64,000 bases of DNA from Berberis thunbergii (taxonomy: Eukaryota > Streptophyta > Magnoliopsida > Ranunculales > Berberidaceae): positions 305,849 to 369,848 of the forward strand of contig QNQO01006228.1 of assembly GCA_003290165.1 (NCBI GenBank), given 5' to 3'. Below are positions 43,872 through 54,469 of the stretch, in pieces. The translations under genes and the position numbers were made by a program. The notes under the pieces were generated by a model. That model was not told where the DNA came from, ran no database searches, and saw only the letters and a program-made list of their open reading frames with translations. How positions within the stretch are numbered: position 1 is the first letter of the stretch; every line of letters starts with the position of its first letter.

Positions 43872-44459
43872 TCATGAGCCCGTAAGGATCCATTCAGACA
43901 TGGCATCCAAATATTTTGACTCTTCAATGGCTACCACCACTTGATTGAATTTAAAGTTAAGAGAACGAAGAATATTTTCAGCAACACGAGTATTTTTTAA
44001 TTTTTCTCCAAGCCTCTTCATTTGATTCACTACCGCCAAGACTATTGTGAAGTAATCCGAAATGGATTCACTCTCTTTCATCAAAAGAGATTCAAAGTCA
44101 GTATTTAGAGTTTGAAGACGTACCTTATTCACTTTTTCAACTCCCATGACGGAATTTTGAAGGGTATCCCATGCTTGCTTGGATTTGGTTTCATTTGCAA
44201 CCTTCTCGAACATGTCATCATCTAAACCTTGATGGATGACGGTAAGAGCACATTGATCTTTCTTCCTTTCTTTCTCCAATGCATTTTTTTTAGCTTGATT
44301 CAAAGCCTCCTCATTTTGAGGTTCTTCATAGCCTTTCTCAACAATCTCCCATAGTCCTTGAGAACCAGGAATAGCCTTCATTCGAATTGCCCAATTCTCA
44401 TAATTAATCTTGGTGAGTTGTGGGTATTGGACAGAAAGAGTTGCTCCTTTAGAAGACAT
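43872..44459 (-). pseudogene. Copia gag (UBN2-type)
   Basis: 195 codons beginning [10 protein letters not shown] on the minus strand, 29 bases inside the 5' LTR. It carries [18 protein letters not shown] and [13 protein letters not shown]. It is open through nearly the full gag capsid region; the break comes before the nucleocapsid. It would form the particle shell. Confidence 0.88.
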
Positions 44460-44469
44460 TATTTAGCAT

Positions 44470-44486
44470 AAGGCTTTGATACTTCT
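44470..44486 (-). promoter_or_regulatory. Copia (intron) primer-binding site
   Basis: Minus strand AAGAAGTATCAAAGCCTTA lies just inside the 5' LTR. It is a weak match to the tRNA-iMet site TGGTATCAGAGC. Confidence 0.6.
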
Positions 44487-44487
44487 T

Positions 44488-44925
44488 TGTTGGGAGAAGA
44501 TTAAAACAAAGCACACAATTATGAAAGGAATAGAAGAAGACTACACAACTCTATCTTTATTGATTGAAATATAACTTGAGTACATGCCTATATATACTAC
44601 TCCAAAGAACACTTAAGAGATAAATTTTCATCAATCACACTATTAAATATCAAAAGACACCTTTTGATCTTTCATGGTCATGTTATTCAAGTCTCCTGGA
44701 CTTCAAAAGACACATTTTCACCATTCACTGTTTTTCGGTTTTCACTGAATAATCAATAGTATATTGGCCATAATTTTCTCAATACAAACCCAATTGATGC
44801 ACTGTTTGAAGATTTGGAAACTAGACAAAAAGAGATTTTTTTTTTGATATATTATAAGCTAAATTTGAATAAATGAAGTTCCTTCAAACTCTGGTTGAAA
44901 GCCGTCTTAAGTTTACTTTTCAACA
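44488..44925 (-). repeat. Copia (intron) 5' LTR
   Basis: TGTTGGGAGAAG ... tttcaaCA, followed by GTATA. Differs from the partner LTR by scattered substitutions and a small indel near 44865. Confidence 0.9.
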
Positions 44926-44982
44926 GTATATTGACATCTGCTATGTATGTATGTTTATAAGATGGTGCATGCATGTAGGTAA

Positions 44983-45740
44983 TCTATATTACAATTCATA
45001 GTAGTGTTTTACTATTCATTGTTGACTGGGACAAAGTCAAATCGAAAGAGATAAAAGATTGTTAGGATTAAAAATTGGAAAATGTATTGAATTTGAGGGT
45101 TGATATTCATTTCCCACGATAGCGTATTTATAAATATAAAACATGTAAAAGAGCAAATATAATGAAATGTTTTTGAAAATAGTTTGTGGAATATACATGT
45201 GGCGGAAAGAGAAAATATTGTGTTTTGTTTTTAACAAAATGAAAATTATCATAACTATCTTCATCGTTATCGAATTTTGGTAAAGTTAATATAGTTAAAA
45301 TGCATTTTTTAAAATCTTTCCAGCAAAATCAATGATCAACACGGGTGCTAAAATTTTAAATATACATATATTCTATAATTAAAAAACATATAAAGTATTT
45401 CACGTTTTTAATATTTTTCAAAGCAATGATACGGGTCGATCATACCAGAAAAATGAGTCAGGCCTCTTAATGCACATTTAAACAAAAACTCTAAACTTCA
45501 TATTTTGGTGAATTCAAAGATTATGGGAGAACTCATTTTCGGCGTTAAATTTTTTCCCTAACTGATTTAAATTTTACTGAGTCTAACTCTAAATTTTATA
45601 ATATATATTTACCTTAAAATAAGCTTACACTTCAATACTGATTCAGAGCTAAAATGGAGATAGTGAAATAGGTGTTCAATACAAAATATTTAGCAAAAAT
45701 AAAATTATATGAAGTGTCAATGGCACGAAACATACTCTAA
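44983..45740 (+). mobile_element. Helitron in peroxidase intron 3
   Basis: Starts TCTATATTACAATTCATAGT after an A. Ends gtgtcaatggcac then gaaacatactCTAA at 45740, followed by T, the expected A/T insertion context. 758 bases of the second subtype. It lies antisense to the peroxidase, one base outside the exon 3 donor region. Confidence 0.85.
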
Positions 45741-45749
45741 TATATATAC

Positions 45750-45838
45750 CTAGCAAGGCAACAACTCCTGTCAATGCCCATGGCTCCAAACCTTTCCAAG
45801 ACAACAAAGATGATCTCATTGTGGTCTGTTCAATTTAA
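45750..45838 (-). pseudogene. Peroxidase exon 3 remnant
   Basis: Minus strand D-H-N-E-I-I-F-V-V-L-E-R-F-G-A-M-G-I-D, one-base shift, then G-V-V-A-L-L, ending at the intron 3 donor. It is the last third of exon 3. The first part, with the G-G-P and G-R-R-D-G motifs, is absent: no match was found between here and 46376. So about 35 codons and the exon 2/3 intron boundary are lost. Confidence 0.85.
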
Positions 45839-46375
45839 AAGCCGAAATTCTTGCTGGCCTGGGAAAATCAGCGAGGTTGCTGTCTGAAAAAAAATGTGTT
45901 TAAAGAGGGAAGGGCAAAAGTGTATTTTTACCCCCCTAGGCAGCATACCAGGCAGGGGGACCCGGCCCTCTAGAATGACTCATTTGAAAGAGAGAGTTTG
46001 AGTCACATGTCAACTCAACTAAATCTAGTTTCTAGATAAAGATTCCTTGACCCAATATTGGGCAGAAAGACGATAACTAAGAAAGTATATCTAATTTGGA
46101 TATTATTATATCAAATACCCATATTTAAAATTGAGTAAGGAAGTTAACATTTATTTTAGTATTGTTAGAAAACAGAACACAAATGGAAGCAATTACATGA
46201 AAACAAGAAAATGGAAAGAATTAAAAGTAGAGGATCCAACACAGGTTTGAGGGTAATCAAGAAGATAAGCTGAAATGTTGGAAAGGAAATTGAAAGAAAA
46301 GCAAAAGAAGAGAGATAATTAAAAGGCAGGGTAAAATAAAAGTGAAATAATTACAGAAACAATGCCCTCTCTTAC
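45839..46375. other. Peroxidase intron 2 and replaced exon 3 segment
   Basis: No coding match. Contains acccccctaggcagcata and ggcagggggacccggccctc, a small GC-rich patch around 45935-45975 foreign to its AT-rich surroundings. This may mark the event that removed the 5' part of exon 3. Confidence 0.5.
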
Positions 46376-46543
46376 TGACAAGATAAGGATATCAGCAAAA
46401 GAAACAACTTGAGGGCACTCCCTCTCCACAGCTTATTTGATAGTGTCAAGATATCTGAAGTTCCCCAGTCCAAAACTTCTGTCAGTTTCGTTCTCAGACA
46501 AGTCCCTCCTTGTAGAATCCAGCAGAAGTGAAGCATCACAAGA
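46376..46543 (-). pseudogene. Peroxidase exon 2
   Basis: 168 bases, phase 0, between acceptor GTAG and donor GTAAGA. Reads S-C-D-A-S-L-L-L-D-S-T-R-R, then E-T-D-R-S-F-G-L-G-N-F-R-Y, then V-E-R-E-C-P-Q-V-V-S. The G-C-D-A-S / S-C-D-A-S motif binds the distal Ca2+. A TAA (46433-46435) replaces a Glu codon after D-T-I-K, so no active enzyme can be made. The conserved Cys in V-V-S-C-A-D is Phe. Confidence 0.92.
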
Positions 46544-46645
46544 CTACAGTAGACAAAAACCACCCATTAGAAAGAAGTTCAGCAACAATTAAGCAAGTCT
46601 AAAAACAAAAATAAAGAAAGACTCGTTGCTTGTTTGTTTGTTTAC

Positions 46646-46836
46646 CTCAACAGCACAATCATGGAAGATGTTCCTCAACCATGAGAATGCGGTATTCTTG
46701 TGGCGCTTGTGAAGAAGCTTCACTCGTTCCCCGATAATTTCGTCAGCTTGAGGACATGAGTCTTTGTAAAATTTGGTAACAAGGCCTGGATTCTCGTCAT
46801 TCTCCTTTGCAAAAGCAAAAGCAGAGAGTGAAGAAG
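46646..46836 (-). pseudogene. Peroxidase exon 1 (5' end rearranged)
   Basis: Minus strand, ending at donor GTAAAC. Reads F-Y-K-D-S-C-P-Q-A-D-E-I-I, then L-L-H-K-R-H-K-N-T-A-F-S-W-L-R, then F-H-D-C-A-V-E, which includes the distal catalytic Arg and His. Upstream the frame enters S-L-S-A-F-A-F-A-K, a signal-peptide cleavage region, and meets a TAA without reaching a Met. The missing N-terminal coding sequence appears inverted at 46850-46918. Class III peroxidases oxidise phenolics with H2O2 in the cell wall. Confidence 0.9.
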
Positions 46837-46849
46837 AGCAACTTAGGTC

Positions 46850-46918
46850 ATGGCTTTCTCTTCCAAACTCCTCTTCTTCTTTGCTCTTCTTCCCCTCTCT
46901 GCTTCACTTCTTAAATAA
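46850..46918 (+). pseudogene. Inverted copy of peroxidase signal peptide
   Basis: Plus-strand 22-codon frame M-A-F-S-S-K-L-L-F-F-F-A-L-L-P-L-S-A then TAA. It is a typical N-terminal secretion signal. Its 3' half (46879-46906) is an inverted near-copy of exon 1 bases 46815-46842 (gctcttctt-c-ctctctgctt). I infer an inversion or foldback duplication that turned the start of the peroxidase around. Confidence 0.6.
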
Positions 46919-47179
46919 TATTAGGGGACCGGAATTGAAGTGAATAAACAAAAGAAAGTTGAAAGCGAGGGTTCAGATTCTATAGCTTTTATCATTCGAA
47001 TTTCTTTACATTTACATTACAAATCTGCTTATACAAAGTCCGTTGCCTTGGAACTGTTTGGTGGGGAAATTAAAACAAACACTTGGTGGGCACGAACAGA
47101 TAATGCTAAAATCTGGTTGACAGTCAATCTTTTGAAGTTTATCTTTCAATCTCATCTGATGGTCAAAAATTCAGTACAA
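46919..47179. other. 5' flank of peroxidase pseudogene
   Basis: No gene or TE end recognised. It would contain the former promoter; no clear TATA box was assigned. Confidence 0.4.
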
Positions 47180-47867
47180 TCGATATTACTATTTAGAGTG
47201 ATGTTTTATTATTTATTGCTGACTCGGACAATCTTAAATTATAAGAATTTGAGATAAAAGTCGGTTAAGATTGAAAGTTGGAAAATGTGTCGAAGGTCGA
47301 GATTCATTTTCTATGATGTCATGTTTATAAATATAAAAAAAATGTAGAAAGGGCAAAAAATATGAAACTTTTTTGTGAAAAAAGTTGGTAAAATGTACAC
47401 GTGGCGGAGAGAGAATGTATTTTGTTTCCATTTTTTAAATAAAAATTATGATAATTGTCTACATAGTTGTCGTATTTTTGTAAACTTGGTATCGTTGAAA
47501 TACAATTTTGAAAATTTTTCAACAAAATCAATAACCAATACAAATACTTACAATTTCAAAATATGTATTTTATTATTAAAACATGCAAGTATTTTTTATA
47601 TTTTAATGTTTAAGTGTAATAAACGAACGAACATTTTAATGAACATTCAAACAAAGACCCGAACATTTAATTGATTCTAATTTTAACCAAGTTTGACTCT
47701 AAAAAAAATTACTATTTTACCGTAAACTAGACTTGCAACTAAAAAAAATCGTTTACATTCTAAACTGATTAAAAGCGAAGATGGGGATGGTGGTGAAAGT
47801 GTCCAGTGCATGATTTTTAACAACAAAAAAAATATTTGGAGTGCCAACGACATGGATAATATGCTAG
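47180..47867 (+). mobile_element. Non-autonomous Helitron, second subtype
   Basis: TC at 47180 (tcgatattactatttagagt) after an A. Ends gtgccaacgaca then tggataatatgCTAG at 47867, followed by T. 688 bases with the usual second-subtype blocks. Confidence 0.83.
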
Positions 47868-48271
47868 TAATATACAGGTGAACTATGAACCATGAATTCA
47901 ATTCCACCGACAGAGAGGTCATATTTATTGATTCTTTTGTTTAAAATATTATTTATCCAAACTTGTTGAAATGCTTAAGAGATTAGGGGACTAAACCCCA
48001 TGCACCCTGGAGGGTTTTTAAAAATTTTAAAAAAAAAAAAAAAAAAAAGAGCTGAGGTTTGAAGGATCCGCAAACCTTTATATTAATGAAAAAATTGAAG
48101 TTTATTAATATAAACTTCATATTAATAAACTATCAAATAATTTTTTTTCTTTCATTACTTCTTTACAATAATTTGCGTGATCAAAAAAGGAAGAAGAAGA
48201 GGGAGAATGAAGTTTCTAAAACTACGGAGTTGTGACGATTTATGAAATAATAAATCTTTCCATTTTTATGT
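47868..48271. other. Spacer, no gene seen
   Basis: AT-rich; includes an A run near 48030-48048 and a small AT hairpin (aagtttattaatataaactt) near 48100-48119. Confidence 0.5.
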
Positions 48272-48840
48272 TTAACAACTTCGTCTAGGTTTATTTAATC
48301 TAATAGTTGAGAGATTCGCCCTCACTGAGTGGTTTGCTACAGTAGTAGTTTTTTTGTGCACATGCCTTAAGTTTACTTTCTCATAAGCACCAATCAATTC
48401 TTTAACCATTCTTATAACATGATTTATACCTAATAGGGTGCTCAAGATGCAAGAGAAGCCAACATAGAAATTCGGAGAGCACTGAAACTTGAAATTAAAC
48501 CCATTGAATTCTAGCTCTAATCTAGCATTCATACAAGCACCGAAAGACATCTACATGCTATATTAATTGCCTTCATCGAGTTTAAAAGTTACATTTTTCC
48601 TTAAGTTTAGATGTAAGTGATCCGCACTTCATGTACTTGGGATTAGCCTTCCTCGATCTGTTTGATCTACGAAGGTTTAATTGCACCCTTATTAGCAACT
48701 TTGCTCGGTTCCAAGATTCCACGTATCGTGATGGATTTAAGTTCAGCTCTTATTCACTAATATCATATTCGTCACTTATTTCCTCATCACTGTCTTCCTC
48801 CACGGTTACAAGAGGAGTGAATTTGTTCTCATTTTAGTAA
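48272..48840 (-). pseudogene. Unrecognised minus-strand coding remnant
   Basis: From 48840 leftward the minus strand reads an acidic stretch (V-E-E-D-S-D-E-E-I-S-D-E-Y-D-I), then S-W-N-R-A-K-L-L-I-R-V-Q-L-N-L-R-R-S-N-R. After a frame change it continues as a 92-codon frame from 48550 (M-S-F-G-A-C-M-N-A-R-L-E-L-E-F-N). The composition is protein-like and continuous across two frames, so it looks like a decayed gene, perhaps TE-derived. I cannot assign a family. Confidence 0.35.
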
Positions 48841-50096
48841 TCAAGTTTGTACGTGCATCCTTGTTTTGTGCAAGGTTTCCTTCTTCATTTGTTACACTTT
48901 TCTTTGGAGCTTTCAACATCAGCAAGCCAAATGGAGTGCTTTGGGGGTCTACTCGAATCAAGTATTTGTTCTAAACCAAATGGAGTCTACCTTTATCAAC
49001 TGTCTAAAATGCCTCATGTTCTAACACATGTTTTGTGGTAGTCTATTAAGAGTATAGAGTTAACACCTTAATGAAAGCTTAAATCCATTTAATCAAACAA
49101 ACACTCCCTTAAATTCCCTTGCTTCGTGACTTAGTGGGTCAGGCTAAACTTGTTACCCCTTCCTCTACTAGTATCTTTATGGAGTACAAGAAAATGACCA
49201 TTATATATTGAATTTGCAAATAATCCGTTAATCTTTTAATTTTAAAAGAGGCTTACAACTAAAAGAAGGTAATAGAATTAAAGTAAACTAGGGTGTCGAC
49301 ACGCTCTAAGTGCACAAATATTCAATATTTTTTATTTTATTATCACCTTTCAATAATAAGTAAAAATTATTACTAAAATTCGAAATAAAATAATTATTTA
49401 TTATTTTAAGGGTCTATGTATAGTTACAAATAATTAAGGGATTTGAATAAATTATCTTAGGGGTTTAGGTATAATTAACAATATTTGAGAGGGGTGGGTT
49501 TTGATCATAAATATATGAATTTGGGAGGGTAAAATGGAACATATGAATAATAGTTTTCATTTAAAATTAGAAAATTACCCCTGATCACTATTCACCTACC
49601 TATTGATTTTTCTTATAAATATAATAGAGTTAGGAGGGTATTTTGAACATTCCAAAAATTAGGATAAAGACACACATTCACTGTTCCTAAAGAGAACTTG
49701 CATTATATAGTCCAGATGTGTCTTTGATTTTGACATTCAATTATAATTTGACTACGATGTTTCAACAACAATTAAGTAATTAAGAAAAATGATACGCGTT
49801 TGCTAAATGACACCATCATTTTCGTTAAAGGACACCACTAACCCAATTTTTTTAAATCTACTGAAGGACACCACCACTTATACACAAAAAGAAAAGTTTT
49901 TTTTTCTTCCAAATCCAGCAACCATAGCCCTTCCACGCGCACAACTCTTCCTCTCCCACCCTTCCATCCCATGCTCGCCAAACGACCCCAACACTGACGT
50001 CTTTCCCTCTCTTCTACGTTTTTGTCGTCTATCTCTCTCTTCTACTTCTTCATATTCGTTTGGAAGGGCTTAAGTGAAGTTTATATCCAGAAATGG
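48841..50096. other. Spacer before MULE remnant
   Basis: AT-rich. The CT-rich block 49920-50060 (cttcctctcccacccttcc and similar) immediately upstream of the first MULE codons may be its 5' untranslated region. No terminal inverted repeat was identified. Confidence 0.4.
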
Positions 50097-52675
50097 ATGA
50101 GTTTAGTGAAAATGATGTTGGTAGCTTGAAGATGATAATGTTAGAGTTGAGAGTGATCATTGTGCTCCATTTATAGGAGTACACGAAGAAGATGAATATT
50201 TTCAAAATGAAGAACAACTCATTCCACTTGAGGTACACTCTCAACTTGAGATGAACTTGCATGGGTATTTTTGTTGTTGTTCTGATTATCGTAATATCAT
50301 GTTTAATTTTCATTTTCGTTTATTTTAAAGCAACATTGTTATTTTTAAGGTAGTGGTTAATATTTTAATCCTAAATTTTGTTTATTTATATTCTTAAGGT
50401 TAGTTTGATCGTTGTTGTTGTTGTCGTTATTGATTGTTGTTATTTTGTACATAGGATATCATCATCGATCTAATAGATTTTGAGATACCTTCAAATAATT
50501 TTGAAGATCATGAGACACTTAAAGCGTATGTGGAAAATACCAACCTTTTAGAAGTAACATTTGCCTTAATGATTTTATTCATCATCTTTCTTAATATATG
50601 ATTAGAATAACAATTTTTTTATTTAGTTAATGTAGAAGGACGATGATGACATAGACATGAATAATGAACGAATACTGAAAGAGGTAGTCGATGATGGCGA
50701 CTTATTTATTACGGAAGAATAACAACATTATTGCCAATCTTGTTACAGTTCATTGATTAACAAGTTTATTAGTGAACCTAACGTCGGTATGCATTATTTT
50801 TTTGTATGTATTCACATCGAAATCGTCCTTGATAGTTTTGTGCCAGGTGTTGGTAGGGATAATAAGATAGTTCTGATTATCACAAAATTGGAACATGCTA
50901 ATAACATGTGTAAATAAAGCATCCACTTGAGATGTGAGAGGGGAGGGAAGCTCAAGAAAAATCAAAAGCAAAAATTGGAGGTTGGTTGATTGACTAGTAC
51001 AAAGAAGTGTGGCTGCTCATTTCAGTTGAGAGGGGTACCACAAGGTAACGATTGTTGGAAGCAGCAAGTGACCTATGGAACCCACAATCATCCACGGACA
51101 AAATCTCTTCTTGGCCATTTCTTTATTAGCATACTCAACGAAGCAGAGATCGCATATTGCATAACATGTCAACATATGGTGTATCCCCTCTCTACATATT
51201 GTCCGATTTGAAGGAAATGTTTCCCAACAATGTGTCATATTTGAAGACTGTTTACAATGTCATTCATCAGTTAAAAACACTTCAATTGAAAAGCATGACA
51301 GCTTTGCAAGCCACAATGCACTTATTGAGCGAGAATGGTCATATTAAGTGGCATACAGTTGATGATCGGAATAGATTCACCAATATTTTTTGGTCACATC
51401 CTGAGTCAATTCTACTAGCAAAGTGTTTCCCAATGGTGATGCTTATGGATTGCACCTACAAAACCATAGCCCATCGTTTGACAAGACTTTCAATGTTGGT
51501 TGTTGTTTTATGTATTTTGAAAATGAACAGTCACACACTTGGGCATTTGAAAAACTATTGGGAGTGTTTTGAGTCATACAACTTACCAAAGGTGTTTGTG
51601 ACTGATGGAGATTTGGGTTGATCAAATCCATTTAGCGAACCTTTCCAGAAGCAAAAAGGTTGTTATGCATGTGTCATATAAATACAAATTTGAAGAAGAA
51701 TAGAAAAAATACTTTGAGGATAATGAGGGTGGAACGAGTTTATTGAATATTTCTCGGATTTGTATAGATAAACCACATAACAAGAATGGAATAAGAACAT
51801 TGTCGAGTTCGGGAGAAGATGGGCATCACATCCCAAGTGTTGGTACTATCTGCGAATAGTTTGGTATCGGCATAACAAGTTCTTTATGAATGCATGGACC
51901 GACACTTTCATGCATTTTAGCAAATGGACAACTAGTCGTGTTGAAGGCACACACTCCAGGTTAAAGAAAATGTTGGAGAAATCCCAAGGCACATTTTATA
52001 ATGTATGGAAAAAAAATGCATGATATGATCCAAGTCTAACTTATAGAGATTGAAGCGCTCTTCAAAAAAAGTCTGACAAAGGTAAAAAAAAAAAAAACGT
52101 ATGACACCCTTATTTGGAAAACTTCTTGGGTCCGTGTAGCATAAGGCTATTGACTTGATGCTATCAGAAATCCGCAGGTCTGAAGATGAATTGTGGGCAA
52201 TGACCTGGTCAAGTGTTGATGTGTGATGAGAACCACTCATGGGTTGCCTTGTTCTCATCAAATGACACAATATTTCATTCCTACATCACAACATCCATTG
52301 TCTATCTTACACAAGCATTGGATGCAACTTGGCAAAACACATCTTCATGCAACTACGGATGTGATTATAAATCCAGTGGTCGACACCGTTAAGCAAAAAA
52401 TCCTTGAATCCACTCCTGATCAGCAGTTGGTGTTGAAAAGGAAACAGTTAGATTTGAGTTGCCCTGATTCAAGTGTCATGATTGAACCAACTGAACCTGT
52501 AAAGGGCAAGGAGAAACCTATAAAGAAGAAATTGTCTAAGCATGAGAAGTCCCCAAAAAGGAACCCCCCCCCCCCTCTAGTCATGAGTATGCAAAGGTAC
52601 AAGAGGAGCTTAGAAGTCAAGAAAGTGTTTCTAAGCCAAAACAGAAGGCGGCGAAGTGAGAAACGGCGTTTATGA
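50097..52675 (+). pseudogene. MULE/FAR1-like transposase, decayed
   Basis: Starts M-D-E-F-S-E-N-D-V-G-S, with a frameshift and at least one intron-like gap, then acidic segments (50450-50720). A FAR1/WRKY-GCM1-like zinc region follows (C-E-R-G-G-K-L-K, then K-K-C-G-C-S-F-Q-L-R-G-V, then T-H-N-H-P; 50925-51097). The MULE transposase core at 51157-51621 has V-M-L-M-D-C-T-Y-K-T (first catalytic Asp) and K-V-F-V-T-D-G-D-L (second). A SWIM zinc finger tail lies at 52223-52260 (T-H-G-L-P-C-S-H-Q), followed by a Lys/Pro-rich linker. Frameshifts interrupt every part. Order and motifs are those of plant Mutator-like transposases. Confidence 0.85.
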
Positions 52676-52689
52676 AGCAAATTCTTCTG

Positions 52690-53321
52690 TGGATTTAGGA
52701 TTATGTTGAAGACATTCAGAATGTACTCGCCGATGGCCATTGTGGATTCAGATGCATAGGCAACTTCCTAGGTTATGGCGAGAATAGTAATTAGAGATAA
52801 GTCATAAATGAGCTACTAATGGAGTTAGAAACTAACCATGATTTGTGGGTTCGAGTGTGGAACGATGGTGGGGTGAAGATTGTGAAGGATGCTTGTACAA
52901 TTCTAGAAGGCCTTGTATGTGTTACAAGCCGAAACTAGTTGATTTAACCGGATATGTTAGAGCTGGTGATGAACCGTTATGGTGGTGTATTTTTGTTATG
53001 GGAACCAAAACATAATATGTTTTCCATATGTTCCGCCACCATCAAACTTGAACGACGTAAGAATATGTTTCATGGCACACCTTGCCCAGAGTTCCCATTT
53101 CATTTTGCTTCATATGACACCAAGACCACCATTGCCTAGGACTATCGACTTGGTCCTTTCGCATGTTTTCAGAAGCAGTATCATCGAAGACTTTGTTCGA
53201 TGGCCAACTGCAAATAGGTGACGTGATTGTTAAGAAGTGCAATGCATCCAAAGCTAAGAAGAAGTTGTTGACATTGGTGATTGATCCACATTTTTTTAAC
53301 TTATTGCACATTTTGTAAATG
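52690..53321 (+). pseudogene. OTU-like protease domain fused to MULE
   Basis: After the linker the frame reads V-L-A-D-G-H-C-G-F-R-C-I-G-N-F-L-G-Y-G (52720-52776). This is the D-G-x-C-x-F-R active-site motif of OTU cysteine proteases, which cleave ubiquitin. It continues with L-L-M-E-L-E-T-N-H and later I-D-P-H-F-F-N-L-L. Stops and shifts are frequent. Together with the transposase it would form a MULE-OTU protein. The gypsy element at 53327 interrupts the locus right after. Confidence 0.75.
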
Positions 53322-53326
53322 ACATC

Positions 53327-54010
53327 TGATGATACACCATACCGTCTTTTAATCTACGTTGTACGCGTGTCATGATAATATCGTCAACAGATCAAAGCAA
53401 GCCTGACTGCCCATCCAAATCTGGCAAGGCCCAGACAACATTAAGCCCAATTTGGCAGAATTCAGAAGGTTGGATCCAAGTTGCAACGCCCTATTTAGCC
53501 CACACGTCACATGATAAAGCCCAATACTCGTAAGCCCTAATTAGGCAAGTATCTGGGGGATCACGTAAGACGGGCATGCCAACAATACATTGGTTTCGAC
53601 TAGGAAACATATACTAGAGTATAAGTCGTGCATGAAAACTTCCTTGCATGGACAACAATCCAAAATGAAAACTTTTCCCGCAAATCTAGGAGCACAAGTC
53701 GTGTAGGGAAACTCTTCTACATGGACGACTCCCAACTAGGAAAGTATCTCTAACAAGGTTCCTTTCCCGATACTATGCAACCAAAGGCCTAGCCAAACGA
53801 GGATTCACATATTATAAATAAGACAGAGAGATGATAAGAAAATATATGCTACAGAACCCAATTTACAATTTTAAGCCTTTCTCCAGCTTTGTCTGACTTT
53901 AGCATCGGAGTTCCGTCGGCCACCACAACAGTTGTCCTTGGCTCACGTGCGTTCCCTGTACAGATCTAGATCAAGGTCAAAGTCAAGGAGACTAGGATTC
54001 AACTACATCA
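53327..54010 (+). repeat. Third gypsy 5' LTR
   Basis: 684 bases; TATA box at 53813-53820; tail shares ctgactttagcatcggag and ggctcacgtg with the compound LTRs. Confidence 0.92.
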
Positions 54011-54030
54011 GTTTGGCGTTGTCCATGGGG
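54011..54030 (+). promoter_or_regulatory. Third gypsy primer-binding site
   Basis: GTTTGGCGTTGTCCATGGGG directly after the 5' LTR, nearly identical to that at 19748. Confidence 0.75.
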
Positions 54031-54469
54031 AATGACGAAGTTCTTTCAAAGACAGTGATAACACCCTTCCTCATAATCTAGAGAGATGGTGACCACAAGA
54101 TCTCGCAACAATGGAGACATCCCTGAGCCCTCAAACGCTCGTACTAAAAGAGCGTCGCCAGTTCCGATGGATCAAGCACCGCAGGGGACGAAATAAAACC
54201 CCGCGCTGGTAGCAGCCGCGGTGAATGACATGGTGGATCTACTGTCAACCCAGAAGCAGCAAATTGCAAGATTGGTGGAGATGCTTACTCAATAGAACCC
54301 TCAACCCGTAGAAGGAGACCAAGAATAGCAAAGAGCCCAAAATACTAGAGAACGTGTTCAGGAGAGCTGCGCTACCCCTACATGCTCTCAGTGGACCAAA
54401 GGCGGAGGAGCAGCCAATGGAGACCCAAAGTCTAGGGCATACAGACAAGTCTCTCAGAACCCCCTCCGA

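Larger units (their letters stand above)
41654..44925 (-). mobile_element. Copia element with perfect TSD, RT deleted
   Basis: LTRs of about 430 bases (41654-42080 and 44488-44925) start TGTTGGGAGAAG and end ttttcaaCA. The 5-bp direct repeat GTATA flanks the element at 41649-41653 and 44926-44930. The interior is read on the minus strand: gag, RG-rich nucleocapsid, protease, gag-pre-integrase, integrase core, then a jump to a short RNase H-side remnant. RT is missing, so the element is non-autonomous. It lies in peroxidase intron 3 in the same orientation as that gene. Confidence 0.93.
41458..45749 (-). other. Peroxidase intron 3, filled with transposons
   Basis: The donor side (CTAG followed by GTATATATA at 45750/45749) and the acceptor side (CACAAG at 41458) lie at the classical third intron position, just before the A-H-x-x-G motif. 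The intron is 4.3 kb because it contains a Copia element and a Helitron. Removing both leaves about 260 bases, a normal intron size. Confidence 0.8.

Noticed and set aside
52420..52740. 106-codon minus-strand frame
   Set aside because: Shadow of the Lys/Pro-rich MULE linker on the plus strand.
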